Notes: a model not told the origin generated them from the sequence alone. 64,000 nt of DNA from JBBQHX01 sp035306065 (GCA_035306065.1 DATGOL010000113.1:1-64000), one strand, 5' to 3'; counted from the stretch's first letter, positions 1-9,436 are shown. Numbers and translations are program-made.

Positions 1-1012
1 ACGCTCTGCTGCACCGTTCAAGCAGGGGGAGCGGCGCAGGTCCACCGCCGAGCAGTACGCACCGCAGTGACGGTGGATAAGGCTTGTTTGCCCGCTCGTC
101 GAGCATACGCTTGAGCATCACGGCCACTACGGACACGATGCTTGCTCTTCCCGTATCAATGGCGGCGTTCACCCTGGCAGCATCGAATCCGTCATGGATC
201 TCCGCCGCAATCCCATAAATGGCGGCCCTGGTGAGGATCGACAGCCCGCCAACGTGAAAGAGCGGAAGCGTGGCCAGCCAGCGGTCGTCTGGCTGAGTTC
301 CCATGTTCAGTGCACTCCCGATGGCACTCCACCAGAAGTTCCCCACGGACAGCATTGCACCGCGCGCAACGCCCGTGGTGCCGGAAGTGTGGATGATCGC
401 AAGTATGTGCCCGGAGTCGTGCCTCACGCGGAGCGGAACATCCGCTTCCGTGGCATCCTCCAGTGCAGGGATACCGAATGAGACGGCGGCATCCCGGTCA
501 GCAGCCGCCATTGCTGTTGCAACTGTCGGCAGGCCGACATTCGCTCCCGGCAGCCGATTCATGCCTTCGGCTTCGTTGAGCAGCGGTTCTTCGGTCGCGT
601 CTTGCGATCCAGCGAACCGGCTTGCTGAATGCCGGTCCACCAGGAGCATGCGCGCGTCAACCGTGATGAGCTGACCTCTCAACTCAGACGCGCTCAGCCG
701 GTAATTGAGCGGAACCAGCGTGGCGCCGAGCCGGAGTATGGCGTGAGGTAGGATTGCCGAACATGCGCCGTTCTGGAGGCAGGTTGCCACCCTGTCACCA
801 GCAGCCACACCGAACGATGCGAGTTTCCTGGCAGTTGCGCTTACCTCGGAATTCAACTGGCCGTAGCTGTATTCTCCATCGCCGGCTATCAGCGCAATAC
901 GATCGGGGTTGACATTCGCCTGGTGAGCCACCCAGTCGGGCAGCGAATCACGCAGCCCATCATCTCCGGACTCAGGGTTCCACTCAGGCAACGACTTGGG
1001 CCGCCCTTCCAT
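1..1012 (-). CDS. menE: o-succinylbenzoate-CoA ligase (MenE), 3' end cut by window edge
   Basis: AMP-forming acyl-CoA synthetase that activates o-succinylbenzoate with ATP and CoA in menaquinone synthesis. About 337 N-terminal residues are visible. They read MEGRPKSLPEW at the start and contain the adenylate-forming P-loop (HTSGTTGVARGA) and the following core (LPLFHVGGL, LLGGGPAPLP). The last conserved P-loop position, normally Lys, is Arg. The C-terminal lid domain lies outside the window. The ATG at 1012 is preceded by GAGCGAG and starts 13 bases after the menA stop, so menB-menA-menE reads as one unit. The function is supported by both the motif and its position among men genes. Confidence 0.93.
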   Translation of the reverse strand, partial: MEGRPKSLPEWNPESGDDGLRDSLPDWVAHQANVNPDRIALIAGDGEYSYGQLNSEVSATARKLASFGVAAGDRVATCLQNGACSAILPHAILRLGATLVPLNYRLSASELRGQLITVDARMLLVDRHSASRFAGSQDATEEPLLNEAEGMNRLPGANVGLPTVATAMAAADRDAAVSFGIPALEDATEADVPLRVRHDSGHILAIIHTSGTTGVARGAMLSVGNFWWSAIGSALNMGTQPDDRWLATLPLFHVGGLSILTRAAIYGIAAEIHDGFDAARVNAAIDTGRASIVSVVAVMLKRMLDERANKPYPPSLRCVLLGGGPAPLPLLERCSRA

Positions 1013-1025
1013 CTCGCTCAATCGC

Positions 1026-1955
1026 TTAACGTGCGTTCAGAAGGCCAGCCGTGAACAGCAGGCCGAACAGGAGCAGCAATCGTCCGCTCCCCCCCAGCAA
1101 CGGGTTGAGGTCAGCACCCGCCCTGCCGGCCATCACCGCTCTCACGAGAGTCCATGCGTACGGCGCAGCGAGCAGCGGAAGGAGCATCCAGCGCTGGCCC
1201 GGGCCCGAGAGGCCAATCACCAGCGGAACTGCGAACGCTGCAACTACAAGCACAGCATACTGGATGCGGGTGGCCCTGTCACCGATGCGCACCGCAAGCG
1301 TGTTCTTGCCTGACGCCAGGTCTGTCGGACGGTCGCGCAGGTTGTTGATCACCAGGATGTTCGTGACCAGGAAGCCGATCGGCATTGAAGCGATCAGTGC
1401 TGGCCTTGTCCATTCGTCGGACTGCAGGTACGCACTCCCAGCCACCGCAATAAGCCCGAAGAATACGAACACGAACACGTCGCCCAGCGCATGGTATCCG
1501 AAAGGCCAGGGACCACCGGTGTATGCAAGCCCGGCAACTATGGAAAACACTCCGATGGCAACAATGGGCCATCCGCCAACCGATGCCAGGTAGAGCCCGG
1601 CGACTGCTGCAGCACCGAACGAGACGATGATTCCCCTGCGCACCTCGGCCGCACTCAGAAGACCGCTTTGCGTAACACGCACAGGCCCCAGCCGACCTTC
1701 ATGATCCACTCCACGATGAAAGTCCGAGTAGTCGTTCGCGAAGTTGGTGCCCACCTGGATCAATAACGATGCAAGGAGCGTTGCCAGGAATACCACGGGC
1801 CGGAATGTTCCTGCGTGTGCAACTCCTACGGCGGTGCCCACGAGCACTGGTACTGCAGCTGCCGGCAAGGTTGCAGGGCGTGCGCCGAGCAGCCAGGCAT
1901 GAGCGCGTCCCGGTGCGGCTGGCGCTCCGGATCCGGGAACGCTCGTTAAGCTCAC
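1026..1955 (-). CDS. menA: 1,4-dihydroxy-2-naphthoate polyprenyltransferase (MenA)
   Basis: UbiA-family integral membrane prenyltransferase of 309 residues that joins the polyprenyl chain to DHNA, giving demethylmenaquinone. The first Asp-rich motif (NFANDYSDFHRG, near residue 71) and the second (NNLRDRPTDLASGK, near residue 205) bind the Mg-diphosphate substrate. About eight or nine hydrophobic segments fit the family. The start is GTG within a GTGA overlap with the menB stop, indicating translational coupling. Length is normal for MenA. Confidence 0.96.
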   Translation of the reverse strand: MSLTSVPGSGAPAAPGRAHAWLLGARPATLPAAAVPVLVGTAVGVAHAGTFRPVVFLATLLASLLIQVGTNFANDYSDFHRGVDHEGRLGPVRVTQSGLLSAAEVRRGIIVSFGAAAVAGLYLASVGGWPIVAIGVFSIVAGLAYTGGPWPFGYHALGDVFVFVFFGLIAVAGSAYLQSDEWTRPALIASMPIGFLVTNILVINNLRDRPTDLASGKNTLAVRIGDRATRIQYAVLVVAAFAVPLVIGLSGPGQRWMLLPLLAAPYAWTLVRAVMAGRAGADLNPLLGGSGRLLLLFGLLFTAGLLNAR

Positions 1956-2776
1956 GGGAATCGCGGAAATTTGGAGAAATCCGGCTCGCGCTTCTCGAGG
2001 AACGCGTTCTTGCCTTCCCTGGCTTCCTCCGTGAGGTAGTAGAGAAGCGTGGCGTCACCCGCCAATTGCTGCAGTCCGGCCTGGCCATCCGTGTCCGCAT
2101 TGAATGCGGCCTTGAGAAATCGAATGGCCGTAGGGCTCTTCTGCACGATCTCGCGTGCCCACTGAAGCGCCTCGTCACGAAGGTTCTCGAGCGGAACAAC
2201 CGTATTCACCAGGCCCATGTCCAGCGCCTCACGCGCACCGTACTCACGGCAGAGGTACCAGATTTCGCGTGCCTTCTTGTGCCCCACCACGCGAGCCAGG
2301 TAGCTGGCACCGTAACCAGCGTCAAAGCTGCCCACACGCGGGCCGGTTTGGCCGAATCGGGCGTTCTCGGCCGCAATCGTCAGGTCGCACACCAGGTGCA
2401 GTACGTGCCCGCCGCCAATCGCATACCCCGCCACTACCGCTATCACGGGCTTCGGGAGGAATCGAATCTGCTTCTGAACGTCAAGGATGTTCAGCCGCGG
2501 CACATGATCGCCGCCAACGTAGCCGCCCTCGCCGCGCACGCGCTGGTCACCGCCGGAGCAGAATGCGAGATCGCCTTCGCCCGTGAGAAGCACCACGCCC
2601 GTGGTGAGATCATCTCGCGCATGATTGAAGGCGTCTATCAACTCGCCAACTGTCTCGGGCCGGAAGGCATTGCGCACCTCCGGACGATTGATCGTGATAC
2701 GGGCTATGGCTTCGCCGGCTACTCGCTCGTAGCGAATGTCCGTGTATTCCTTGATCGTCGTCCACTCCACGCTCAT
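1952..2776 (-). CDS. menB: 1,4-dihydroxy-2-naphthoyl-CoA synthase (MenB)
   Basis: Crotonase-fold enzyme of 274 residues that cyclises o-succinylbenzoyl-CoA to DHNA-CoA. The sequence carries the oxyanion-hole segments (CSGGDQ and GYAIGGGHVL) and the MenB-specific stretch QTGPRVGSFDAGYGASYLA followed by EIWYLCREY. The start was set at the ATG at 2776, which has a good GAGGAG site a few bases upstream. A longer in-frame start at 2806 has no such support. The gene overlaps menA by four bases. A TTAGTTTG box 65 bases upstream may be its promoter, because 122 bases separate it from menH. Confidence 0.96.
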   Translation of the reverse strand: MSVEWTTIKEYTDIRYERVAGEAIARITINRPEVRNAFRPETVGELIDAFNHARDDLTTGVVLLTGEGDLAFCSGGDQRVRGEGGYVGGDHVPRLNILDVQKQIRFLPKPVIAVVAGYAIGGGHVLHLVCDLTIAAENARFGQTGPRVGSFDAGYGASYLARVVGHKKAREIWYLCREYGAREALDMGLVNTVVPLENLRDEALQWAREIVQKSPTAIRFLKAAFNADTDGQAGLQQLAGDATLLYYLTEEAREGKNAFLEKREPDFSKFPRFP

Positions 2777-2841
2777 TCGAAAATCTCCTCGGGAATCCGG
2801 GCACATCCCGCATGCCTGTGCAGCACAGCGCTCAACATCCG

Positions 2842-2849
2842 CAAACTAA
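2842..2849 (-). promoter_or_regulatory. TTAGTTTG box upstream of menB
   Basis: The octamer TTAGTTTG lies in the menH-menB gap. Identical copies sit upstream of the FKBP gene (33667) and the transaldolase gene (39169). It resembles a TAnnTTTG-type -10 element. The promoter role is inferred only from recurrence and position. Confidence 0.35.
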
Positions 2850-2898
2850 GGTAAATCGTCTGCAGGCCGCTTTGCCGGTCTTGCCGCCCGCTCGGAAT

Positions 2899-3735
2899 CT
2901 ACCGAACCAGGAACTCCTCAACCGTCTCGGCGTAGGCGTCGAAACGCTCCAGGTGGGCGGCGTGACCGGCCTCCGGCAGCACACGAAGTTCCGCGTGCGC
3001 AACGGCGTTCTGCATTTCCTGCGCGAATTCCACATAGCGCGGGTCCAGTTCGCCTGCGATCAACAGGGTGTTCATCCGCAGGGAGCTCAACTCTCCAGCC
3101 ACCGAGGGAAGCTCTCCAGCACCTGCGCCCCGCAGGCTGTTCGCCAGCCCCGCGGCCTGGTTACAAAGCCGCTGGGCGCGAAGCTGCATTCGCCGGGCGT
3201 CCGGCAGCGACTCCTGGCTCGACCAGAGCGGGAGTGCCTCCCATCGCTCAACGAACGCCTTCACTCCCTCGCGCTCGATGAACTCCGCGAGGTCGGCGTC
3301 TGCCCGCCGTCGCGCCTCACGTTCGGCGATGTTCGCTATACCAGGCGAAGCACTCTCCAGCACCAGTGCGGAAACACTGGAGCCATGCCGGAGCGCCAGC
3401 TGGAGCGCCGCCCTTCCGCCCATCGAGTAGCCAAGCACCGCCGTCTTGCCGATGTTGAGCGAGCGCAGCAGCCTAACGAGTGAATCGGCAAGCCGGTCCA
3501 GCCTGAAGTGCCATACGTCGCGTGGTGCGGACGACAGGCCATGTCCCGGCAGGTCCACGGCTATGGTCGTCATGCGTGGAGACAGCCGCTCTGCGAGCTC
3601 GTTCCACGTGAGGGACGATCCTGTGAATCCGTGCAGCAGGAGCAGCGGCGGTCCGGCGCCCGCCACACGAGCATGCAGACGCATTCCATTACCGACGTCC
3701 GCAAAGACCGACGATCCCGGCGGGCTCCCGCTCAT
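2899..3735 (-). CDS. menH: 2-succinyl-6-hydroxy-2,4-cyclohexadiene-1-carboxylate synthase (MenH)
   Basis: Alpha/beta-hydrolase of 278 residues. It eliminates pyruvate from the MenD product (SEPHCHC) to give SHCHC. Visible elements are the oxyanion strand LLLLHGFTGS, the nucleophile elbow GYSMGGR, the acid in AGELDPRY and the catalytic His in PEAGHAAH. Its ATG overlaps the menD stop (ATGA), so it is translated with menD. The alpha/beta fold alone would be ambiguous; the overlap with menD makes MenH the best reading. Confidence 0.92.
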   Translation of the reverse strand: MSGSPPGSSVFADVGNGMRLHARVAGAGPPLLLLHGFTGSSLTWNELAERLSPRMTTIAVDLPGHGLSSAPRDVWHFRLDRLADSLVRLLRSLNIGKTAVLGYSMGGRAALQLALRHGSSVSALVLESASPGIANIAEREARRRADADLAEFIEREGVKAFVERWEALPLWSSQESLPDARRMQLRAQRLCNQAAGLANSLRGAGAGELPSVAGELSSLRMNTLLIAGELDPRYVEFAQEMQNAVAHAELRVLPEAGHAAHLERFDAYAETVEEFLVR

Positions 3736-5798
3736 TCCAGCCTGTCGGCCTCCACGGCCTCCAACGCTTCCGCGTCGGCCTCAGGCTCCTCGGCCCTTGC
3801 GCGGGGCGTCGTGTCCAGCACTTCCGGGCCCGCAACAATGCTCCCGGCGTTCCTCACTGCACCGTTCTCTCTACCCGCATGCGCCAGATCCTCGAGCGCA
3901 GCGAAAACCGCGGCATACGCATCACGATGCAGATGCACGTTTCGATTGCGCTCGGTTTGCACTTCTACAATGTGCAGCCCACCGGATTCGAGGCCGTTTT
4001 GCAGGCCGCTCCGCAGTTCGGCAACATCGTTCGCAACTGTGTACTTCGCGCCGTACATCTCTGCGGCCAATGCGAACCTGAGGCCGAGCGGCGTTCCGAA
4101 CAGCTTCTCGAAGTGCTGCGGATAGTCCGCCTGCGGCAGAAAGGAGAAGATGCCGCCACCATCATTGTTCACAACCACGATGGTGACGTCCAGGTGGTGC
4201 TGCATAGCCGCCAGCAGGCCGTTCATGTCGTGGTAGAAGGCCAGATCACCGATAACGAGCACCACCGGACCATCGCCGCTGACGCGTGAGGCAGCGGATA
4301 CGCCGAGCGCGGTTGACACCACACCGTCAATCCCGTTGGCACCACGATTGCCGAGAACTCGTGTGCGACGTTCGCTGCCAGGTGCAAAGGCATCCAGGTC
4401 TCTCACGGGCATGCTGTTGCTAACGAACAGGGTACCCGCATCGGGCAGCATCGAAGCCACCTCGAACAGAACGCGCCCCTCGAAGTTTTCGGAGAGCGAC
4501 TGCGTGTAGCAGTGGAGCGCGGTACCTGTAGCGACATCGGCCTGCTTCCATGCCGCGAGCCAGCGTGATTCTCTTACGGCAGCGGATCGCTGCACCTCCT
4601 CCAGGAGTGCACTGGCGAGCAGCGCCGGGTCTGAGTGCAGGATGTCCGCTGCCATGAGCGTAGGATCGGGCCAGCGGGCCGGGTCCACGATCATCACCCG
4701 TGCACTCGAACAGTGCTCGAGGAATTGCAGCAGGGTCTTCGAAGTAGGCGTGCTGCCGAACCGAATTACGAGGTCCGGCGTAAATCGCCCGGCGGTATCT
4801 GCATGACGCAGGAAGGTGTCGTAGCGATCGATGATCGCCGACCTCTCGTGCGGCCCCCAGCGCAACTGCGAGAGCGGGTCGGCAAGCAATGGAGCCTGCA
4901 GCGCGGACGCGAGCTCGGCCAGCGGCCGTGAAAGCCGCGCGTCAGGCTGCGGCCCGCACACGATCATCGGGTTTCGCGACGCCAGCAGAGCATCTGCAAT
5001 TGTTCTGACGGTTGCTGGCGAGAGCGTTGGCAGCGCGTCGTGTACCGTTACCCAGGGTGTATCCCGCCCGCTTTCGCGTGCATTTTCAGCAGCGCTGCCG
5101 CCGGCAGTGGCGTCAGCGTACTCACTTCCCGGGATACCCGCACTCGCAGCAGTGTCCTCACCACCATTCATCGAGGCCAGCTCATGCGGCAGCGGAGTGA
5201 GCGGCTCGCGAAAGGGAAAGTTCAGGTGCACCGGCCCCGCCGGCACAGCGCGGGCAGTGGCCACTGCACGGCCTGCAAGGCTGCGCGCATAACGCAACAT
5301 TACAGGTGAGGCAGCCTGCAGTTCCACGTTCACGAACCACTTCGCGAACCCGCCGAACAAACGGTGCTGGTCGATCGTCTGTGTGGCACCCACGTCGTGC
5401 AGCTCCGGAGGACGATCAGCCGTCATCAGCAGAAGCGAAACCGATGAAGCGTGCGCCTCCACCGCGGCCGGAAGCAGGTTCGCCGCCGCCGTTCCGGATG
5501 TACACAGCACGGCCACCACCTGCTGAAGCGCCTTCGCCATGCCGAGTGCGAAGAAGCCCGTGGAGCGCTCATCCACGTGCATCCAGACTTCCAGGCCCGG
5601 ATGTTCCGCCAGCGCGAGCGCCAGCGGCGTGGATCGCGAACCCGGCGCAATGCACACATGCTTCACGCCAGCGCGCGCGAGTTCCTCGACAAAGGCAATA
5701 ACGGAACTGAAGCCGGCAGCGGTGTGCTCAGTGCTCACGGGTGGAGGTGTAGGGTTCGGAAGACACGGCTGACGCTGCACGCCTTCGGCAGGCATCAT
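3732..5798 (-). CDS. menD: 2-succinyl-5-enolpyruvyl-6-hydroxy-3-cyclohexene-1-carboxylate synthase (MenD)
   Basis: Thiamine-diphosphate enzyme of up to 688 residues that condenses isochorismate with 2-oxoglutarate. The N-terminal Pyr domain has APGSRSTPLA and the catalytic-Glu segment HVDERSTGF. The C-terminal PP domain has the ThDP/Mg motif GDLAFYHDMNGLL...VVVNNDGGGIFSF. Two features make it longer than typical MenD (about 550 to 580 residues). One is a Ser/Ala/Gly-rich insert near residues 210-245; the other is an acidic tail of about 50 residues after the last conserved helix. The start is uncertain: ATGs at 5798 and 5795 lack a ribosome site, and GTG at 5738 is possible. No menF or menC lies beside it. 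Confidence 0.95.
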   Translation of the reverse strand: MMPAEGVQRQPCLPNPTPPPVSTEHTAAGFSSVIAFVEELARAGVKHVCIAPGSRSTPLALALAEHPGLEVWMHVDERSTGFFALGMAKALQQVVAVLCTSGTAAANLLPAAVEAHASSVSLLLMTADRPPELHDVGATQTIDQHRLFGGFAKWFVNVELQAASPVMLRYARSLAGRAVATARAVPAGPVHLNFPFREPLTPLPHELASMNGGEDTAASAGIPGSEYADATAGGSAAENARESGRDTPWVTVHDALPTLSPATVRTIADALLASRNPMIVCGPQPDARLSRPLAELASALQAPLLADPLSQLRWGPHERSAIIDRYDTFLRHADTAGRFTPDLVIRFGSTPTSKTLLQFLEHCSSARVMIVDPARWPDPTLMAADILHSDPALLASALLEEVQRSAAVRESRWLAAWKQADVATGTALHCYTQSLSENFEGRVLFEVASMLPDAGTLFVSNSMPVRDLDAFAPGSERRTRVLGNRGANGIDGVVSTALGVSAASRVSGDGPVVLVIGDLAFYHDMNGLLAAMQHHLDVTIVVVNNDGGGIFSFLPQADYPQHFEKLFGTPLGLRFALAAEMYGAKYTVANDVAELRSGLQNGLESGGLHIVEVQTERNRNVHLHRDAYAAVFAALEDLAHAGRENGAVRNAGSIVAGPEVLDTTPRARAEEPEADAEALEAVEADRLE

Positions 5799-5941
5799 GA
5801 GATGCGCCCGGGCGGCGCCTGATCGGTAAAGATGGCTGGCGAAGGCGCCAGCGGGGAGTGTTGCGGCAATCCCGTGCCCCGTCGTTCGCAGCAGGAACAG
5901 CAGAGGTTGGTAGGGATCGCACGGCGTATTATGGTCCTCTC

Positions 5942-6316
5942 ATGCCTCGAGAAGCTACCGTCTGGTTGAGAATGGAGGGGGCAGGAGTGCTCATTGTGAG
6001 CCTCCTGCTCTATAACCGACTCGGGGCGGGCTGGCTGATTTTCCTGGTGCTTCTGTTCGTGCCGGACTTCTCGATGCTCGGCTACCTCGCGGGGAAGAGG
6101 GTGGGTGCAACGATCTACAACGCGGCGCACACTTACGTGGCTCCGCTGGTGCTGGCGGTAGCCGGGCTCCTTCTGGACGCAGCAACTCCGGTCTGGCTCG
6201 CAACCATCTGGACGGCACACATCGGCCTCGACCGGCTCCTCGGCTACGGGCTGAAGCTGACCACCGGGTTCCGGGACACGCATCTTGGTCCCATCGGACG
6301 GACGGCCCGACCGTGA
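5942..6316 (+). CDS. DUF4260 family small membrane protein
   Basis: 124-residue membrane protein with four predicted hydrophobic segments (for example VLIVSLLLYNRLG, WLIFLVLLFVPDFSMLGYLAG and YVAPLVLAVAGLLLD). The length, the PDFSMLGYLAG motif and the C-terminal IGLDRLLGYGLK...FRDTHLG match DUF4260. No biochemical function is known for the family. The ATG at 5942 was preferred over an upstream in-frame start because homologous sequence begins there. It is divergent from menD across a 143-base gap that must hold both promoters. Confidence 0.8.
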   Translation: MPREATVWLRMEGAGVLIVSLLLYNRLGAGWLIFLVLLFVPDFSMLGYLAGKRVGATIYNAAHTYVAPLVLAVAGLLLDAATPVWLATIWTAHIGLDRLLGYGLKLTTGFRDTHLGPIGRTARP

Positions 6317-6367
6317 GGAAGGGATTGCGATACGCTACGTTCGGTTCTCTCCTTCACCCGCCACGAC

Positions 6368-6712
6368 ATGAACCTCAGGGTAAAGCGTGTTTACGACGAA
6401 CCGTCCGGTGATGACGGCCTGCGAGTTCTCGTAGACCGACTGTGGCCGCGCGGGCTGAGCAAGGACGCGGCTGCGCTGGACCTCTGGATTCGTGAAATCG
6501 CGCCGTCTGACGAGCTGCGAAAGTGGTACTCGCATGACGACAAGCTCTGGAAGGAGTTCCGCAAGCGTTATTTCGCCGAACTGGATGCAAATGCGGATGT
6601 CGTGAAGGAGCTTCGTGATTACGTGGGAAGGCACAAGGCAACGCTGCTCTTCTCCACGAAGCACACCGAGTACAACAACGCCACGGCGCTGCTGGAGTAC
6701 CTCACGAGGTGA
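6368..6712 (+). CDS. DUF488 family protein (YeaO-like)
   Basis: 114-residue cytoplasmic protein. The N-terminal RVYDEPSGDDGLRVLVDRLWPRGLSK and C-terminal LLFSTKHTEYNNATALLEYL are the DUF488/YeaO signature. The function is uncharacterised; members often sit near redox or stress genes. The stop codon overlaps a possible GTG of the next gene (GTGA), and the two probably share a transcript. Confidence 0.88.
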   Translation: MNLRVKRVYDEPSGDDGLRVLVDRLWPRGLSKDAAALDLWIREIAPSDELRKWYSHDDKLWKEFRKRYFAELDANADVVKELRDYVGRHKATLLFSTKHTEYNNATALLEYLTR

Positions 6713-6744
6713 GCACGGACAGGGTTACTGGAGAATCAGACTCG

Positions 6745-7527
6745 ATGCCCATCAGTTCAAGCGTTCTCGCCAGGAACAACTGGCGCGCCGTGTCTTCGCA
6801 GCGATTCGAGGTTGCGGTGCTCCCCTGGGGAGCAACCGAGGCCCACAACTACCACCTGCCTTACGGCACCGACACCATCCAGGCATCGCGCATTGCGCAA
6901 GCGGCTGCAGAGGCTGCCAGGCTCGGAGGTGCCAGGGTCATGGTACTTCCGGCGATTCCGTACGGAGTGCAATCCGGCCAGCTGGACATTCCGTTCTGCA
7001 TGCACGTGAACCCGGCAACCCAGGCGGCGCTGTTGCGCGACATCGTAGGTTCACTCGAGCGGCACGGCGTGCGCAAGCTGGTGCTGGTGAACGGCCATGG
7101 CGGCAACGACTTCAAGTCCATCATACGTGAGATCCAGCCGCTCACTTCCGTGTTTCTATGCACGATGGACTGGTATCGCAGCGTTTCCCCTTCCGGATAC
7201 TTCGATGAACCCGGTGACCATGCCGGAGAGCTGGAAACGAGCGTAATGATGCACCTCGCACCCGACCTTGTGCTGCCGCTTTCGGAAGCTGGTGACGGTG
7301 CGGCTCGCGAGTTCACTGTGACGGCACTGCGCGAGGGGTGGGCATGGTCTCCACGCAAGTGGACGCAGGTTTCCCGGGATACCGGTGTGGGCGACCCGCG
7401 TGCGGCATCGGCGGAGAAGGGCAGCGCATACGTTGCGGCCGTGGTTCAGCGCATTGCGAGCTTCCTGGTTGAACTCTCCGCGATGGACCCCGACGCGGCG
7501 TACGGGTCGGCGCCGCCCGAGGCCTGA
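6745..7527 (+). CDS. creatininase-family metal-dependent amidohydrolase
   Basis: 260-residue protein of the creatinine amidohydrolase superfamily. Metal ligands are visible in LPWGATEAHNYHLPYGTD (Glu, His, Asp) and in NGHGGND, with a further acidic cluster in DHAGELETS. Members hydrolyse cyclic or linear amides, including creatinine and formamidopyrimidines; the substrate here cannot be told. The ATG at 6745 was chosen because GGAGAA lies nine bases upstream. A GTG at 6709 overlapping the preceding stop is the alternative. A strong hairpin follows the stop. Confidence 0.85.
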   Translation: MPISSSVLARNNWRAVSSQRFEVAVLPWGATEAHNYHLPYGTDTIQASRIAQAAAEAARLGGARVMVLPAIPYGVQSGQLDIPFCMHVNPATQAALLRDIVGSLERHGVRKLVLVNGHGGNDFKSIIREIQPLTSVFLCTMDWYRSVSPSGYFDEPGDHAGELETSVMMHLAPDLVLPLSEAGDGAAREFTVTALREGWAWSPRKWTQVSRDTGVGDPRAASAEKGSAYVAAVVQRIASFLVELSAMDPDAAYGSAPPEA

Positions 7528-7570
7528 CGCCGGGTGTCGGCGCTCTGAGCACGTGCGGAGGTGTGGGAAA

Positions 7571-7612
7571 GCGTGAAAGGGCGGTGTCCGGATGGACACC
7601 GCCCTTTCACGC
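7571..7612. terminator. bidirectional hairpin between convergent genes
   Basis: A perfect 19-base-pair inverted repeat with a four-base loop (GGAT) lies between the creatininase-family gene and the M14 peptidase gene, both of which run into it. On the minus strand it is followed by TTTCCC. It is placed to end transcription in both directions. Confidence 0.8.
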
Positions 7613-7631
7613 CTGACTCGCTACACCGAAG

Positions 7632-9368
7632 CTACGGACGCGAGTACTCGTTGCGACCCGCGGCTCGTGTATCCTTCACGCGCTCAACCGGCAGATTCTG
7701 GTGCGTCATCACTCGCATCATCGGCACCTGCTGCCCCATTGACAGCTGACGCTCGATGCGCGTACGCAGCCGCTCGCGCTGGTCTGCCGGCATCGTGGAA
7801 AGCTCCATGTCGGCGCTCCTCGCGAATTCCTCCATCGCTTCATCCACCGTGGCCGGGCGCACTTCGAGAACGTGGTCTGCCCAGCCCCACGTGATCAGGT
7901 TGTCATCCGATTCCGGCTCCATGAGGTAGCTGATCAGGTTGGCGCGTGACTGCGCCGTGGGAATCCAGAACCATCCCGGCACTGCCTCCACCTGCTCGGA
8001 AGCCTTGGTTACTTCAACTGACTTGAGGTAGTGTCCCTGGAAGTAACTGTCACGGCTGACGGACGTTGCGCTGTACACTTCGGCCGCGATGCTTGCCGGC
8101 TCGCGGAAGCGATAGACGGCGATATCGTGATCGAGCAGGCGCGGGATCATGTGCGCCATGGAAGGCGGCAGAAGGTAACCCACGGGGCGCGGCGTAGTGC
8201 GCGTGGTCTGATACTTCAGGAACACCGGCACGTTGCGCAGCGTATAGCCAGCAGATGCATTCGCGTCAGGCATCCACACGGGCTCCGTGCCGCGGGACAC
8301 AAGCTCATAGTCGAGCACGATCGGATCGCCGCCCTTTGCACCCGCAGCATAGGCACGCTGCCGTGCACCGGTAGTCACGGCGCGGATTGCCTCACGCTGC
8401 TCGGATGCGGCCCGAAGGATTGCCCGCGTGGCGAGGAAGCCGCCGCGAACCTGGTGAAAGTATCGCTCCTCCTCAGGGATCGGACGCACGCTGCCGTTGC
8501 GCATCACGCGATGTGTGTTGCTCGGCGTTTCCAGCAGGATGCCGATGGAGTTCGTGAGGCCGGTGTAGACATGGTGCTTGCGCGGCTCCACGGAGGTCGA
8601 GCCCCAGCCCTGCACGCCATTCAGTGCCCTGGGCCCCGAATAGTCAAATGCAGCGTAGTCCTCGGCGGCGACAGCCTCACGAATCTTCGGGAAGATGTTC
8701 TGGTACGGATACATCCGAAGCGCCGAGTCGGCCGCGGGATTCAGTGTGCCCTGGTACGTGATGACGTAAGGCGCGGAGCCTCCGTGATGGCCGTCCACGT
8801 GAATGTCCGGTGTCCACTCATTCATCACCTGGGTTACGAGCGCCTGGATCTCCTGTGACTCCAGCTTCAGGTAGTCACGGTTCATGTCATAGCCGGCCTC
8901 GTTCGTACGCCGGCGAACCTCACCTCCGTCGGGGTTGATCAGCGGGAGGGCGAGTACGATGACGTCGCGCAGCAGCGGACGCAGATCTCCGCCCACGAGG
9001 TCCTTCGCAATCAGCTGAACCGACTCCTTCGGAGATACTTCACCGCCATGAACGGATGGCGCGAGCAGCACGATGGTCTTGCCGGAACGCAGCGCGTCCT
9101 GCGGATTCGTGATTGCCGGTTCCGCAATGATCACGAGCGGCATCTCGCGGCCGAGCAGCGTGTGCGTGAGCGGCTGCATGCTCACGATTTCGCTCATTGC
9201 GTCCAGCTCATACCAGAACTTCATGAGCGGCTCGAACGGGGTAGGGCCCGAACGAAAGTTTTCCTGTTCCTGCCAGGTTTGCGGAAGCTGCTGTGCGTGT
9301 GCAGCGCCCGAACTCGCAAGCAGCGCGATGGATGCAGCAATGAACGTGATGGTCCGTACTCTGATCAT
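7632..9368 (-). CDS. secreted M14-family zinc metallocarboxypeptidase
   Basis: 578 residues with a cleavable signal peptide (hydrophobic core, cleavage after AHA-Q near residue 25). The M14 fold is shown by the zinc pair in VHGGEVSPKE, the substrate-binding NPDG...RRRTN followed by GYDMNRDY, the third zinc His in DGHHGG and the catalytic Glu in ILLETPS. It probably removes residues from peptides in the periplasm. A long C-terminal half (after residue 350) is outside the catalytic domain. AAGGG precedes the ATG. It lies 68 bases downstream of the beta-lactamase-like gene on the same strand. Confidence 0.9.
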   Translation of the reverse strand: MIRVRTITFIAASIALLASSGAAHAQQLPQTWQEQENFRSGPTPFEPLMKFWYELDAMSEIVSMQPLTHTLLGREMPLVIIAEPAITNPQDALRSGKTIVLLAPSVHGGEVSPKESVQLIAKDLVGGDLRPLLRDVIVLALPLINPDGGEVRRRTNEAGYDMNRDYLKLESQEIQALVTQVMNEWTPDIHVDGHHGGSAPYVITYQGTLNPAADSALRMYPYQNIFPKIREAVAAEDYAAFDYSGPRALNGVQGWGSTSVEPRKHHVYTGLTNSIGILLETPSNTHRVMRNGSVRPIPEEERYFHQVRGGFLATRAILRAASEQREAIRAVTTGARQRAYAAGAKGGDPIVLDYELVSRGTEPVWMPDANASAGYTLRNVPVFLKYQTTRTTPRPVGYLLPPSMAHMIPRLLDHDIAVYRFREPASIAAEVYSATSVSRDSYFQGHYLKSVEVTKASEQVEAVPGWFWIPTAQSRANLISYLMEPESDDNLITWGWADHVLEVRPATVDEAMEEFARSADMELSTMPADQRERLRTRIERQLSMGQQVPMMRVMTHQNLPVERVKDTRAAGRNEYSRP

Positions 9369-9436
9369 GACCCTTCCCTAACGACGTGGATTTGCACGGA
9401 GTAACGACGGAGGAACTTCACAGGTACACCTGACTG

